Both the position numbers and the translations under genes were made by a program. Below the pieces are notes generated by a model that worked only from the letters and a program-made list of their open reading frames with translations, was not told the DNA's origin and made no database searches. Positions 41,279 through 52,695 of a DNA stretch of 64,000 nucleotides are shown piece after piece. Each line of letters begins with the position of its first letter. The first letter of the stretch is position 1. The DNA is from Dactylis glomerata. Its lineage: Eukaryota; Streptophyta; Magnoliopsida; Poales; Poaceae. The DNA is taken from assembly GCA_007115705.1 (NCBI GenBank), contig QXEO01000239.1, positions 2,812,830 to 2,876,829 of the forward strand, written 5' to 3'.

Positions 41279-41963
41279 GGTTGTGCACCTAGAAGAGTGT
41301 GACTCCTTCCTCGTTGGTATAGTTGAGTCTGCTTGTGAGCTGTTGCGATGTAAAGTTCCTTGCAACCTTCCTCTTTTTTCCCCTTTTTACTCCGTTACTA
41401 CTGGCCAATAACTTCTTGTTGTTGCAGGCACTTGCTTAGACTTTGTTGGTGAAACTCGCCGGATTTCTGAACGGATCGTGGCTCTTGAAAGATTATCAGA
41501 GGGAGTCGAGAGTTTTTGGTCTGATCCCCGACGTCGTCGTGCTATTGTGCTTCTTCAGGACCATGCTCAGCACATTGGGGAAGCCGTTGATGGTTGTCGA
41601 AGATCTTTGACTACCATGCACTCCGTGATGCTTCCTCGTAACCCTCCTCCTGGGACCTTTCCGCAGCTACTCGCTGCTTTTAGATCTACTCAGCGAATTC
41701 ATCGACTGATAGAACTTAATTTAGTGGCTGGTGCCAATTTTGCACTTGGTTGGACACGCAAGTGGCACCCAAGGCTTAATTTTATTTCCATGTCGCTGAG
41801 TTTGCCTCCAGGGGGAGCTCTGCTGCGAGTTCATATGGATGCTACCCTTCAACCAGCGAGGAGGCTCATAGCTAGGTTGCTCCAGGAGGATGCCGCGTTT
41901 TTCCGCGAGCATCACTATTTAGATCCTTTGGGCGTAGATGATTCTGATCAGCCACTGTTATGA
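41279..41963 (+). pseudogene. Second antisense ORF of element C, 3' part
   Basis: Continues the 25855-26103 frame across the D insertion (VVHLEECDSFLVGIVESACELLR). It uses a predicted intron 41350-41427 (GTAAAG...TTGCAG) that keeps phase, and runs to a TGA at 41961-41963. The last exon encodes ~178 residues (DFVGETRRISERI, GTFPQLLAAFRSTQRIHR, ANFALGWTRKW). No enzymatic motif was recognised. It may be a C-terminal module of the antisense gene family or a separate ORF. Confidence 0.5.
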
Positions 41964-42263
41964 TATTTGTATGTATTTTTATGTGTATAATGCGAGAGTT
42001 TTTGTTTTCTAACTTTTTGTGTCAGAAATTTTATCCTCAGAGCATTGTACTTTTTGCGTATATTGGTGCGTGTGCCGCAATTTTTTGAAGACGCGTAAAC
42101 TCAAATAAGAGGAACTTTTTTCTTTTTATTTATGCATATATAGGGTGACCCAAGAGATCCGACCAATGACCTGTGTTCTGGATCTAGAGGGCATTGCCCT
42201 AGAATAACTCATGGCTTTTACAGCCTTATTTTCCTACTCTACTTTTTTTGTTCGTCTCGTCGC
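41964..42263. other. Element C gap between converging reading frames
   Basis: 300 bp of T-rich DNA between the antisense ORF stop and the protease stop. The pol domains expected here are absent without a visible scar. Confidence 0.5.
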
Positions 42264-43319
42264 CTATATCGTTTGAGTCTTCTCTTCTTCTCCTGTAGGC
42301 TTCTCTTGTTCTGATAGCTGTACCCGTGGTTTCTTTACTTCTGGTTCCTTGGGGCTTCTTTCCAGTTGCTGTGTGACTCCTGTAGTCGCGCTTTTTGCTT
42401 TGTAGTTAGGTTCTCTGTAGCTTGCCATCATGCCGAAGTTTTGGGCAATCTTGTGAAACTCCTTGTCGCATAGATCTGATAACTCGAAGCTTCCTTTGAC
42501 TGTAATAATTCCTTTAGGTCCTGGCATTTTTAGTATCAGGTAAGTGTAGTGAGGTACTACCATGAATCTCGAAAACGCGGGTCGCCCGAGGATCGCATGA
42601 TATTGTGATGGCCAGTCCATGACTTCGAAGTCAAGTTTCTCCCTTCTGTAGTTTTGCCGATTTCTGAAGCAAACGTTGAGTGTTATTCGACCTAGCGGAT
42701 AATTTGCACTTCCTGGGACTATTCCGTGGAAGGAACAGTCAGTTGGCTTTAGGAACTCTAATGAAATGTGCATTGCCCGTAGAGTCTTTGCGTAGATTAG
42801 ATTTATTCCACTTCCTGCATCCATGAATATTCTGTCGACATCGTACGTCCCTATTTGAGCTTTGAGTACCAAAGGCGCGTTTCCTGGCCGAGGTACTGTT
42901 ATTGGGTGATCGTCTCTACTGAATTCTATGGGTTGCTCTAGCCAGTGTAGATATTCCGTTGCTGTTGGAGGTGAAGTTATTGTGAGGTTAACTTGTCGAG
43001 TTATACTTTTCTCTTCTTTGTTCGACTTGGGCACTGGTTGTATCATTGCTGTAATGTGCCCTTTAGATGGAACATATCCTTCATCGTCGTCGCGTCCCTG
43101 GTTCGATTGATCTTGGCCCTTGGGAGCTCCACTGTTTCCTTGTTGAGTTGCAGGTGCGTTGCTTGTGTTTCCTTCGTATCCCTGCCATTTTGCTTCGGCT
43201 TGCTTGTTGAGTGCTACTTTCTGTAGTTTCAAGAACGTAGTGCAATCTTTCATTGCGTGTCTGGATACTCGTTTCCCATCGACAAACACAGAGTGGATAT
43301 GACATGGTCCGTTGAGCAT
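42264..43319 (-). pseudogene. Element C protease and end of gag
   Basis: Open for 351 codons on the minus strand. The start contains a C/H-rich stretch (GPCHIHSVFVDGKRVSRHAMKDC) like the zinc-binding block of Tat gag. The centre is an aspartic protease (IFMDAGSGINLIY, then YHAILGRPAFSRF, KMPGPKG), parallel to element D. It ends in a charged tail (EEEKTQTI) with no link to a reverse transcriptase. The upstream gag is in other frames, so the piece is not expressed as a whole. Confidence 0.7.
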
Positions 43320-43469
43320 ATCTTCTGGTGATGGGTTGTACTCTCTGGATTCCCTTGGCTGAAACTTTTTGTAGTCTTCTTTGTCGTAGCTACGGTATCC
43401 CGAACTTTTACGGTCGTTACCTTGGTAACTGTTGTCCTTATACCCTGCGGCTACTTGGCTATGAGAACC

Positions 43470-45306
43470 TTAGTTATCGTAATTGCGGGATTTCCTTCTT
43501 TGGCCTCCATATCTGTTTCCTCTGTCATCTTCTGGCGATCGTGTCCGTTTGTTATTACACGCATCTTCTCCATCTGCAAATCGATTTGCTATATCCATTA
43601 GATCTGATACTATTTTCGGCTTGATTTTGCCCATCTCTTCGACTAGGTCTCCTCGCCTTAGCCCGACTATAAATGCGTCTATTACTCTTTCGTCTGAGAC
43701 TTCGACTGCTGAGTTTTTGATTATGCTCCACCTTTGGATGTATGCTCTTAATGTTTCCCCGCGTTGCTGCACGCAGGCTTTAACTTCTTCTATGGACGCT
43801 GGCCGCTTATATGTTGACTTGAAGTTGCTCGTAAATTATTTTGTGAGCTCCTCCCAGCTTCCAATTGTTTCTTTTCCTAGTTTGCTCAACCATGACCTTG
43901 CTGCGCTAGTGAGGTGTAGTTGCAAACTTTGCATTGTTGTTTCCCTGGTTCCTCCTAGTAGTTTTACTGCTTGTAACTAATCTGAAAGCCATGACTGTGG
44001 CTCTTGAGATCCGTCGTACTTTTGTTGGTCATGGGGTAGTTTGAAGCCTTTGGGTATAGGCGTGACGTGAACCCTATGGGTAAAGCATGGCGCCCCCATC
44101 TCCTTTTCATCCTCTTTGTAGTCATATGCCCTGTTGGGAGTTCTGGATCGTCGGGTTCCTTTGTTCTTTGGACTGTTGTATCGCCCTGGTGATGGCGTTT
44201 TAGATCATCGACTTCCACTTCTATGCCGAGGACCGTTGTGACGGCGTGGTGATCTTGGTTTGTGAGTTCCTTTGTTACGGTATACTTCCTCCTCTTTTGC
44301 TGATAACTTGTTGCCTACCATCTTTAGTCCCTGCAGTGCTGCCCGATGCATGTGTTCCCTTGGGTCTCCTGGACTTGGTCGCATTGTATGCAGGTATGCT
44401 TGAGCTACCACCAGTGCTGCTTCGGGTGTCTTTGGTATAATGTTCCCTTGCTCGTTGACTGATAAGAAAGACGAGTCGAGGTTTTTGGAAAGACTTTGCC
44501 TATCTGAGTATTCGAGGTTTTCGTACCTTGAACCGTGTAGACGATGTCTTTTGGCATTCGTATACGATGCGTCGCTACGTGCTCTGCGAGCAACATCGCT
44601 TGCTGCAATGGCTGAGTCTTTTCTCTTTTGTACTTCAATTTTCTCTTTCGCTAGTAGCTTTAACTGTTGTCTTAGGGCGTAGTGATACCCAAAAAGCATA
44701 TTCCTGCTGGCATTGTTTGGTATTGGCGTGTAGTGCTCCACAACTGTTTTGATTATATTCCACTCATCGACTGATAGTCGAATTTTTTCCCGGTTCACCA
44801 GGGAATCCGTAGTTTCTCCTTCTGCCAGGTGGTTTGCCCCCTGTTTATGTTTGCTGGGTTGAGTACTGGATTGTTGTTTTCGTCGAACTCTTCCGAGTTG
44901 TCTTCTGTAATAGCGAGTACTTGGTAGCGGTTGTCGAACTTACTATCGAAGCTTGAGAAGATTGAATTTTCATCCTCATGAAGCTCTAACCCTGTCTTCC
45001 AGGTGTCCGCTGATTTATCTGAAGCGTCGTCATGGCTGATCATCAGATCTTCGAGTTGTACTTCTAAGTCGAAGCTTTCCATGGTTTCGTCGCCTTCTGC
45101 GAATTCTCTTTTTCCTGCTTCTATTTCCATGGAGCTGACCGGCGAATTAGTTTGCTGGAAGAGCCTTCTGATGATTCTGACATTGTTTCTGTCTTGGACT
45201 TGGTTGCCGACGGACCCGGTTTCGCCGGGTCAGAGAGGCGAATCGAACCTAGTGATCCGACTCGAAAATTTAGGCTTCTGATCGTCAAATCCATATCTTG
45301 ATCCAT
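43470..45306 (-). pseudogene. Element C gag, broken into several frames
   Basis: Minus-strand pieces at 45306-45121, 45130-44795, 44798-44205 and 43772-43470 read on from each other in changing frames. Examples are LEVQLEDLMISHDD, REKIRLSVDEWNIIKTVVEHY and the gag-like GETLRAYIQRWSIIKNSAVEVSDE..FIVGLRRGDLVEEM. At least three frameshifts and stops divide what was one gag. It follows the primer binding site by ~140 bp, as expected. Confidence 0.65.
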
Positions 45307-45443
45307 GCTCTCGAATACTTGCGTAAAACTTGACTGGTGAGGTTGAAAATCGACGGTTCGGAAGGGTATCTAGATTTCATCGACTTCTGGACTGCTATTG
45401 GCTAAAAGCAAAAAAGCCGTCGAATTCATGATTCCAACGCCTA

Positions 45444-45465
45444 GGTCCCCACGGTTGGCGCCAAT
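45444..45465 (-). other. Element C primer binding site
   Basis: The minus strand reads ATTGGCGCCAACCGTGGGG directly after the 5' LTR. It is closely related to the element D site. Confidence 0.7.
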
Positions 45466-45799
45466 TGACAAGGGTTAACTCGACAAATGTCCTAAATGAA
45501 AGACTTAGGATCGGGAAAATAGGGCGTCGGATGAACTCGAAGGTAAAATCAGTCAAACAAGGTGGCTATCGAAAGTAAACGTGGGTGTAAACCTGGCTTG
45601 CTTTCAATCTGTCTCTCACCGTCCCCTCCTGGCCCCTATATATAGGTGGCCAGGTCTCAGGGATCAGGAGGGATCCGACATAGATTACAATATCGACATA
45701 CGACATGAACTCGTATTTCGACTAGTATTATAATTGGGCCTAGCTTAACGGGCCTTAGGGGTAGCTAACTAACGGGCTCTATTATCTATACCCTTGTCA
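45466..45799 (-). repeat. Element C 5' LTR (334 bp)
   Basis: Right-hand LTR, 5' for this minus-strand element. A TATATATAGG-type core lies at 45634-45647. About ten differences from the left LTR. Confidence 0.8.
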
Positions 45800-45804
45800 C
45801 CTCC
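45800..45804. other. Target-site duplication of element C, right copy (CCTCC)
   Basis: Exact match to 21313-21317. Confidence 0.85.
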
Positions 45805-47679
45805 CCACGTTTTTCCTTTCACAAACCATGGCTAACCGATTTAATTGGGTGCCCACCAACATTCATATACCATGGAGGAGTGCCTTTTTTTTCTTTTCTT
45901 TTTTTCCTCTTTTTTTTCTTTTTGGAATAAAATAATATGGAAGATAGCAAATCCAACCACTACGTCCCCATGAGCTGAAAACAGTGTCACAAAATGAGAA
46001 GTATTTTGAAGGTTTTTTGAAAGGTAGCACATGAAAATTTACTTGGAATGGCTTGCAAATACCATGCATAGGAAGTTATAGTGGACACATTCGAATAAAT
46101 TGGTTTTTGGGAGTTGGATGCACGAGTAGAGCTCATACTCAGTACAAAATGAGGGCTAGCAAAAGACTGGGAGCGACCAACTAATAGAGCAATAACGGCC
46201 ATAATCATGCATAGCGACAAAACATCACTAGAAGAAGCATAAAATGGCATCACAAGTCAAAAACCAAATGATCATAGAGGCTTATGGCAACTTTGTAAGA
46301 GTCAAACATGCTGTAAGCAAGCGCCAAGTCAACCCAAATAAAGCATCAAGGAGAAAACCAAATAAATGCTTCTACATAATAAAAACAATGCATGATATTT
46401 TTCAAAGGCTCATTAAGAAATCTCAATCATTTGAGACAAGTCATGCTACAACAAAAACTACTAAGCATACTATCAAAACGACATCAAGCATGGCATGAAA
46501 AATTCTAAGCCGCAGTCTAAACAAGCTCCTTTTTGCACCACTTTTTTGCATGAAACTTTTTCTCTTTTCCAACACCATTCAAACGTTTTTGAAACAACTC
46601 TTTTGATGAATACCAACATGGACCAGAGGTCCAAATACACCTTGATGCAAAGATATAACAAGATCTGAACAAAAATCAAGGCGAAAAATGAAAGCTAAAC
46701 GCAGTTCTAGAAAAAGAGAACACTCGTTGAACGATAAGAGTGAAAAATAGAGTGTTCTTGGCAAATAAAAACAAAGTACATCTCCTCCAAAAGAAATTTG
46801 TTGGGGTCCAACCATTTATTGCAGCAAACAAAACAAAATAAAACTGAAAGCAAAAGTAAAGACGCTCCAAGAAAAACGCATAGTGTATGAAGCAATAAAA
46901 ATATAGTGTGTTGAAAGGTGACCTGATTTTTGCCGATGAAGAAGGGCTGCCTCGGGGGCATCCCCAAGCTTTGACGCTTGTACCTCTTGGATATTTCTTG
47001 GGATGACATGGGCATCCCCAAGCTTGAGCTTTTGTCCATTCTTCATCTCATCTCATCACTCTCCAATCCCTACACTTGAATACTTCCTTCATACAAAACT
47101 TCACACAATTCTATTAGCAACGTTAGCATAAACATAATAGTAAATCAACCCTTTTTGGTTCAGGTTTCAACTCAAAAACACCACATATAAAGCATATACT
47201 ACTGTAGCAACTTCCTCAAAAGTCCCGTGATCAAAAGAACTCAAAAATAAAGCGATTGAGAGGCAAACACAAATAGTGGCAGAAATCTGTCAAAACAGAA
47301 CATCTGACAAAGGTCGATTTTTTCGAGGACCTTATGTTGCTCAAATCGAAAATTACAAAACTAATGAAAGTTTGGATATAACCTGGGGCATATGCACAAG
47401 AAATCGAAGATCAAAAAGATATTCTGAGAATTTTCACGAATTTTTACGGCGCAGCGCAGAAATCTGTTTCAGGACAGCAACTTACCCAAATCTTACCTCC
47501 CTCAAACTAGAGGTTCTTCTTGGCACAACAATGAAATAAAAATGATAAGGAGTGGTTATTACAGTAGTAGTAACTTACAAGACTCAAAATAAAAGAAAAA
47601 TTACTGAAAATAAAACAATGGGTTATCTCCCAGGAGTGCTTTTCTTTAATGCCTTTGAGCTAGGCGCAGAAAGTGCAAA
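45805..47679 (-). mobile_element. B3 internal noncoding region between protease and 3' end
   Basis: 1.9 kb without a gene. 45805-47050 is the reverse complement of the B1 region at about 1-1045. GGCATCCCCAAGCTT-like motifs near 46960 and 47013 resemble polypurine tracts. Since protease directly precedes this noncoding DNA on the minus strand, reverse transcriptase, RNase H and integrase are missing from B3. Confidence 0.7.
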
Positions 47680-48558
47680 TCAAGTAATATCAAACGATGA
47701 AGCATCAAGTTCATAATTTGCTCTAAGAATAGAGTCAAAAATTAATTTCTTCCTCCTTCTAGGGAAGTGTTCCATACCTTTCTTGAGTGGGAATTGATAT
47801 TTGATGGTGCCTTCCTTCATATCAATGATGGCACCTACGGTTCGAAGAAAAGGTCTTCCCAAAATAATAGGACATGAAGCATTGCATTCAACATCCATAA
47901 CAAGAAAATCAACGGGAACAAGGTTATTGTTAACCATAATAAGGACATCATTAATCATTCCGAAAGGTTTCTTCTTAGCAACATCAGTAAGGGGAACATC
48001 ATAATAACACTTTTCAAGCGATGGTAAACCAAGCATATCATAAATATTTCTAGGCATAATAGAAATACTAGCACCTAGATCACATAAAGCATGGCAATCA
48101 AAACCATTAATATGCATATCAATAATGGGCTCCCAACCATCTTCTAACTTCTTGGGAATATAAGCCTTTTGTTTCAACTTTTCCTCCCTAATTTTCATGA
48201 GACCACTTGTAATATGATTTGTAAAAGCAACATTAATAGAACTAGCATTAGGACTCAAAGCAAGCTTTTGCAAGAACAAGATAACTTCAGATATATTGCA
48301 GACATCAACAACAAAATCATTAAAAGAAATAGAGCTATCATCTCCCATACTCCAAAAAATTTCAGCACTTTTTGTAGAAAAAGTTTTTGCAGTTTTGGGC
48401 TTTTTCGCACAAGGAGTATGAGTTTTCTCTATACCAATCAAAGTAAGAGGATTGCTAGTATTTGGAACAATATCATTAGAGGTAGTAATAGTACATACCT
48501 TCATCTTTCTAGCCATCTCATCTTCTCTTTCCCACCTGGCATGCAATTCTGCTAACAT
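47680..48558 (-). pseudogene. B3 aspartic protease region
   Basis: 292 codons from an internal ATG. Protease motif CDLGASISIMP (catalytic Asp codon 48081-48079) and CPIILGRPFLRTVGAIID are intact. It continues the gag frame except for a one-base change in an A5 run (48604-48608 on the plus strand), after which gag hits a stop. The C-terminus ends shortly after the protease with a basic patch (RRRKK), with no reverse transcriptase. Typical of pol-less Athila relatives. Confidence 0.75.
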
Positions 48559-48592
48559 CCTAACATTTTCATAAATTCTAACTTGGATATCA

Positions 48593-49647
48593 TTAGTAGC
48601 GGCAAAAAGTATTGCTTTCTTTCACATCATTAGGCAACACTTTTAGTTTCAGAAGTTCAACATCAAGAGCAAGACTATAAACTTTAGAAGCAAGGATATC
48701 AATTTTACCCAACTTTTCCTCAACAGACTTGTTAAAAGCAGTTTGCTTACCGATGAAGTCCTTGAGCATGACTTCAAGCTCAGAGGGCGCACCCCTAGTG
48801 TTGTTGGAGGAATTACCATAAGAGTTACCATAACCATTACCATTGGTAGAAGGATACGGCCTATAATTGTTGCTAGCAAAATTGTTCCTATAAGCACTGT
48901 TGTTGAAATTATTATTTCTAATGAAGTTTACATCAACATGCTCTTCTTGAGCAACCAAAGAGGCTAAAGGAACATTATTAGGATAAACATGAGCTCTATC
49001 ATTAGAAAGCATAAGCATAATAGCATCAATCTTATCACTCAAGGAAGAGGTTTCCTCAACAGAATTTACCTTCTTACCTTGTGGAGCTCTCTCGGTGTGC
49101 CATTCAGAATAATTTACCATCATGTTGTCAAGAAGCTTTGTTGCAGCGCCCAACGTAAGGGACATAAAAGTGCCTCCAGCAGCTGAATCAAATAGATTTC
49201 TTGAAGAAAAATTCAGTCCTGCATAAAAAGTTTGGACGATCATCCAAGTAGTCAGTCCATGAGTGGGACAATTCTTTATCACAGATTTCATTCTTTCCCA
49301 AGCTTGAGCAACATGTTCATTATCAAACTGTCTAAACTTCATAATATCACTACACAAAGCTATAATCTTAGCAGGAGGATAGTATTTTCCAATAAAAACA
49401 TCCTTACACTTATCCCAAGAATCAATACTATTTCTAGGCAAAGATAGCAACCAATCCTTAGCTCTTCCTCTTAAAGAGAAAGGAAACAACTTAAGCTTAA
49501 TAATATTACCATCCACATCCTTATACTTTTGCATCTCACATAGCTCAACAAAGTTGTTGAGATGAGCTGCAGCATCATCAGAACTGGCACCAGAAAATTG
49601 CTCTTTCATAACAAGATTCAACAAAGCAGGTTTGATCTCATAAAAAG
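48593..49647 (-). pseudogene. B3 gag, N-terminus lost at the duplication junction
   Basis: On the minus strand this reads a typical Athila gag: EIKPALLNLV, LKLFPFSLRGRAKDWLLSLP, WDKCKDVFIGKYYPP and HVAQAWERMKSVIKNCP. An N/G/Y-rich region and a coiled tail follow. The frame stays open upstream to an ATG at 49765, but 49648-49765 belongs to the duplicated B1 noncoding DNA on the other strand, so that start is accidental. The true 5' part and 5' LTR are missing here. A one-base frameshift ends it just before the protease. Confidence 0.75.
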
Positions 49648-51150
49648 TTTCCTCAAAAGAGTTGGATTTAAAAAGGTTTGAATGGTGGTTGAAAAGAGAA
49701 AAAGCTTTATGCAAAAAAGTGGTACAAGAAGGAGCTTGTGTAGACTGCGGCCTAGGATTTTGCATGTCGTGCTTGATGTCTTTTTGATAGTATGCTTAGT
49801 GGTTTTGCTGTAGCATGACTTGTCTCAAATAACTAAGATTGCTTAATGAGCCTTTGAAAAAATCATGCGTTGTTTTTATCGTTTGGAAGCATTATTTTGG
49901 TTTTCTCCTTGATGCTTTATTTGGGTTGACTTGGCGCATGCTCACACATGTTAGACTCTTACAAAGTCGCCAATAGCCTCTATGATCATTTAGTTTTTGA
50001 CTTTTGATGCCATCTTATGCTTCTTTTAATGTTGCTTTGTCGCTTTGCATGATTATGGCCGTTATTGCTCTCTTAGTTGGTCGCTCCTAGTCTTTTGCTA
50101 GCCCTCATTTTGTACTGAGTATGAGCTCTACTCGTGCATCCAACTCCCAAAAACCAAGTTTGCCATTGTGTCCACTATAAATTCCTATGCATGGTATTTG
50201 TAAGCCATTCCAAAGTAAATTTTCATGTGCTACCTTTCAAAATACTTCTCGTTTTGTGACACTATTTTCAGCTCATGGGGACGTAGTGGTCGGATTAGCT
50301 ATCTTCCATATTGCTTATTCCAAAAAGGAAAAAAAAGAGAAAAAAGAAAGAAAAAAGGCACTCCTCCATGGTATGTGAATGTTGGTGGGCACCCGATGGA
50401 ATCGGTTAGCCATGGTTTGAGAAAGGAAAAAAAGGTGGGGAGGAGTGCCAAGCTTTATAAAAGAGCACAAAAGTGCCAATCTCTCTCTCAAAAACTTGCT
50501 TCATTTTTGTATGGATGATAGTAAGAACCCCATTGCCAGTCGTTGACAAAAACAACCACCTCTCAAAACCAATTTTTATCTCTCTGTTTTACAAATGAAA
50601 AGCTCTAGCACATGTTTAATCACTACTTCCCTCCGCGAAGGGCCTTTCTTTTACTTTTATGTTGAGTCTTCACCCTCTATCTTTATGCACCATTAAGAGA
50701 GCATAGTTGTCATTCTTAGTATAATGTGCATTGTCCCAAAGTTTATCATTGATTGATTCATGACTATGGTTTCACTTGTTCCTAAATTATTTGTATCTAG
50801 TCACCCTCTTAAACTTGAAGGTGTCCTATGCATTTATGTTTTGCTCTCTTTGAAGGACAAGCTGAAAACCATTTGTATGTTTTTCCTTATGGTTTGAACA
50901 AACGTTTGACTTTCGTTGTTTCATTATTTATGATCTTTTGTTTGTGTTCATTTTCATGTTTATAACATGGTTGCTAAGTTCCTATTGTCAAGATTATATC
51001 TTCATGCCCATGTTTTAAGTTCTTATGATCCCAGCTCACAAATGCTTACATATATGATCAAGATTGTGTAGGTGCATGTCACCTCAAAAATTATTTCTTT
51101 TGTTATCACTTACCTACTCGAGGACGAGCAGGAGTTAAGCTTGGGGATGC
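49648..51150 (+). mobile_element. B1' 3' internal noncoding region (unit 2)
   Basis: Copy of 260-1757 without coding content. It keeps 16 bp (GAGTATGAGCTCTACT, near 50117) that unit 1 has lost between TACT repeats, and lacks 11 bp near 50240. Confidence 0.8.
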
Positions 51151-52695
51151 TGATACGTCTCCAATGTATCTATAATTTTTGATGCTCCATGCTTGTTTTT
51201 ACACCATTTGCCTTGTGTTTCGTTACACTTCGTGGCACTTTTATACGATTTCCGGAACTAACCTATTGACAAGATGCCACAGTGCCAGTTCCCTGTTTTT
51301 TGCTGTTTTTGTGTTTCAGAAAAGCTACACAGGAAATATTCTCGGAATTGGACGAAACAAGTTCCAGAAGTCTTATTTTTCCCGGAAGCTTCCAGAGAAC
51401 CGAAGAGGAGTAGGAGTGGGGCCACGAGGGGCCCTCACGCCAGGCCGGCGTGGCCCAGGCCCTGGCCACGCCACCTAGGTGTGAGAGCGCCCTGGCTGCA
51501 CCCTGACGACGCCCCTTCGCCTATATAAAGCCTTGGGAAGGAGAACCCTAAGGGAGTCGGCGAAATTTCCAGAACAGTTCCGTAGCTCCGCCGCCGCCGT
51601 CGACAAATTTCGGGGGACAGAAGTCTCTATTCCGGCACCCTGCCGGGACGGGGAAGTGCCCCCGGGGCCATCTCCATCGGTCTCCATCGCCGTCTCCGCC
51701 GTCTCCATCGACCTCACCGCCATCTCCATCAACCTTGCTGTCTCCTATGATGAGGAGGGAGTAGTTCATCCCCGGGGCTGAGGGCTCTACCGGTAGCTAT
51801 GTGGTTCACCTCTCTCTCCCATGATGTGATCTTTATGTGATCGTGAGCTTTGTATCATGTTGAACAAGTAGATGTTATTATTCAGATATTATGTGTACTC
51901 TAGTGGTATTATTAAAGTAATCTATTCCTCCTGCCATGGTGTAACGGTGACAGTGCGTGCATCATGGTGGTACTTGGTCTAGGCTACGATTGTGATCTCT
52001 TATGGATTATGAGAATAATTATCGCTATGATAGTATTGAAGTGATCTATTCCTCCTTTCATGGTGTAATGTTGACAGTGTGTGCACCGTGTTAGTACTTG
52101 GTCTAAGTTGCAATAATATCTATCTTGAGTTGTGATCTGATTTGAATATCTCTATGAGTGGTGTTTGTCAAGTACTTGATGAACTTTAAGGGGTGCTTCT
52201 GTAGCCACTACGCAATGATTAGTGTTATTCAATAGGAGAGTAATTCAGAGTACCATAGTGAAGAGAAGTTGTTTATTTGTTCAATCATGTTATATTTGTT
52301 GGGAGTGTGTCCACTAGTGAAAGTATGATCCCTAGGCCTTGTTTCCAAGCATTGCACACCGTTTACTTCCTGTTTTGTTACATGTTTGCTCGCAGCGATA
52401 TTTACTTCAAGTCACATTTACTACTTATAATCATCACTACTACTTGTATTTCACTATCTCTTCGCCGAACTAGTGCACCTATACATCTGACAAGTGTATT
52501 GGGTGTGTTGGGGACACAAGAGACTTTCTGTATTGTAATTGCAGGGTTGCTTGAGAGGGATAGCTTTGACCTCTTCCTCCCTGAGTTCGATAAACCTTGG
52601 GTGATCCACTTAAGGGAAACTTGCTGCTGCTCTACAAACCTCTGCACTTGGAGGCCCAACACTGTCTACAAGAACAGACGCGTGCGTAGACATCA
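51151..52695 (+). mobile_element. B1' LTR (unit 2)
   Basis: Copy of 1758-3302. TATATAAAG lies at 51522-51530 and the hairpin at 51434-51485. In the hairpin, C2058 is T51451 and its pairing partner G2075 is A51468. Confidence 0.85.

Larger units (their letters stand above)
21318..45799 (-). mobile_element. Element C: pol-less Tat-like Ty3 retrotransposon, interrupted by D
   Basis: LTRs of 334 bp (21318-21651 and 45466-45799) with TGAC...GTCA ends and CCTCC target-site duplications. On the minus strand it has a primer binding site, broken gag, protease, then directly a region with plus-strand (antisense) genes, a polypurine tract and the 3' LTR. No reverse transcriptase or integrase lies between the protease end (42264) and the antisense ORF end (41963). 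Without D it is about 9.3 kb. LTR divergence by hand is about 10 of 334 (3%), the oldest datable insertion here. It must have relied on enzymes from another element. Confidence 0.85.
260..49647 (+). repeat. Tandem duplication unit 1 (49.4 kb, complete)
   Basis: Sequence from position 260 onward reappears from 49648 to the end of the window in the same orientation, with about 1% substitutions and scattered small indels. The offset is 49388 at the start, 49393 at the first LTR, 49392 at element A and 49243 after a 150-bp deletion. Left of 260 and left of 49648 the sequences are unrelated: B1 internal DNA versus B3 gag on the minus strand. Shared junction bases are TTTCCTC. A direct tandem duplication with breakpoints at 260 and ~49647 is inferred. 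The far end of unit 2 lies outside the window. Confidence 0.8.

Noticed and set aside
49648..49765. N-terminal extension of the B3 gag ORF starting at ATG 49765 on the minus strand
   Set aside because: These bases are the antisense of duplicated B1 noncoding DNA beyond the junction, so the extension is a chance open frame.
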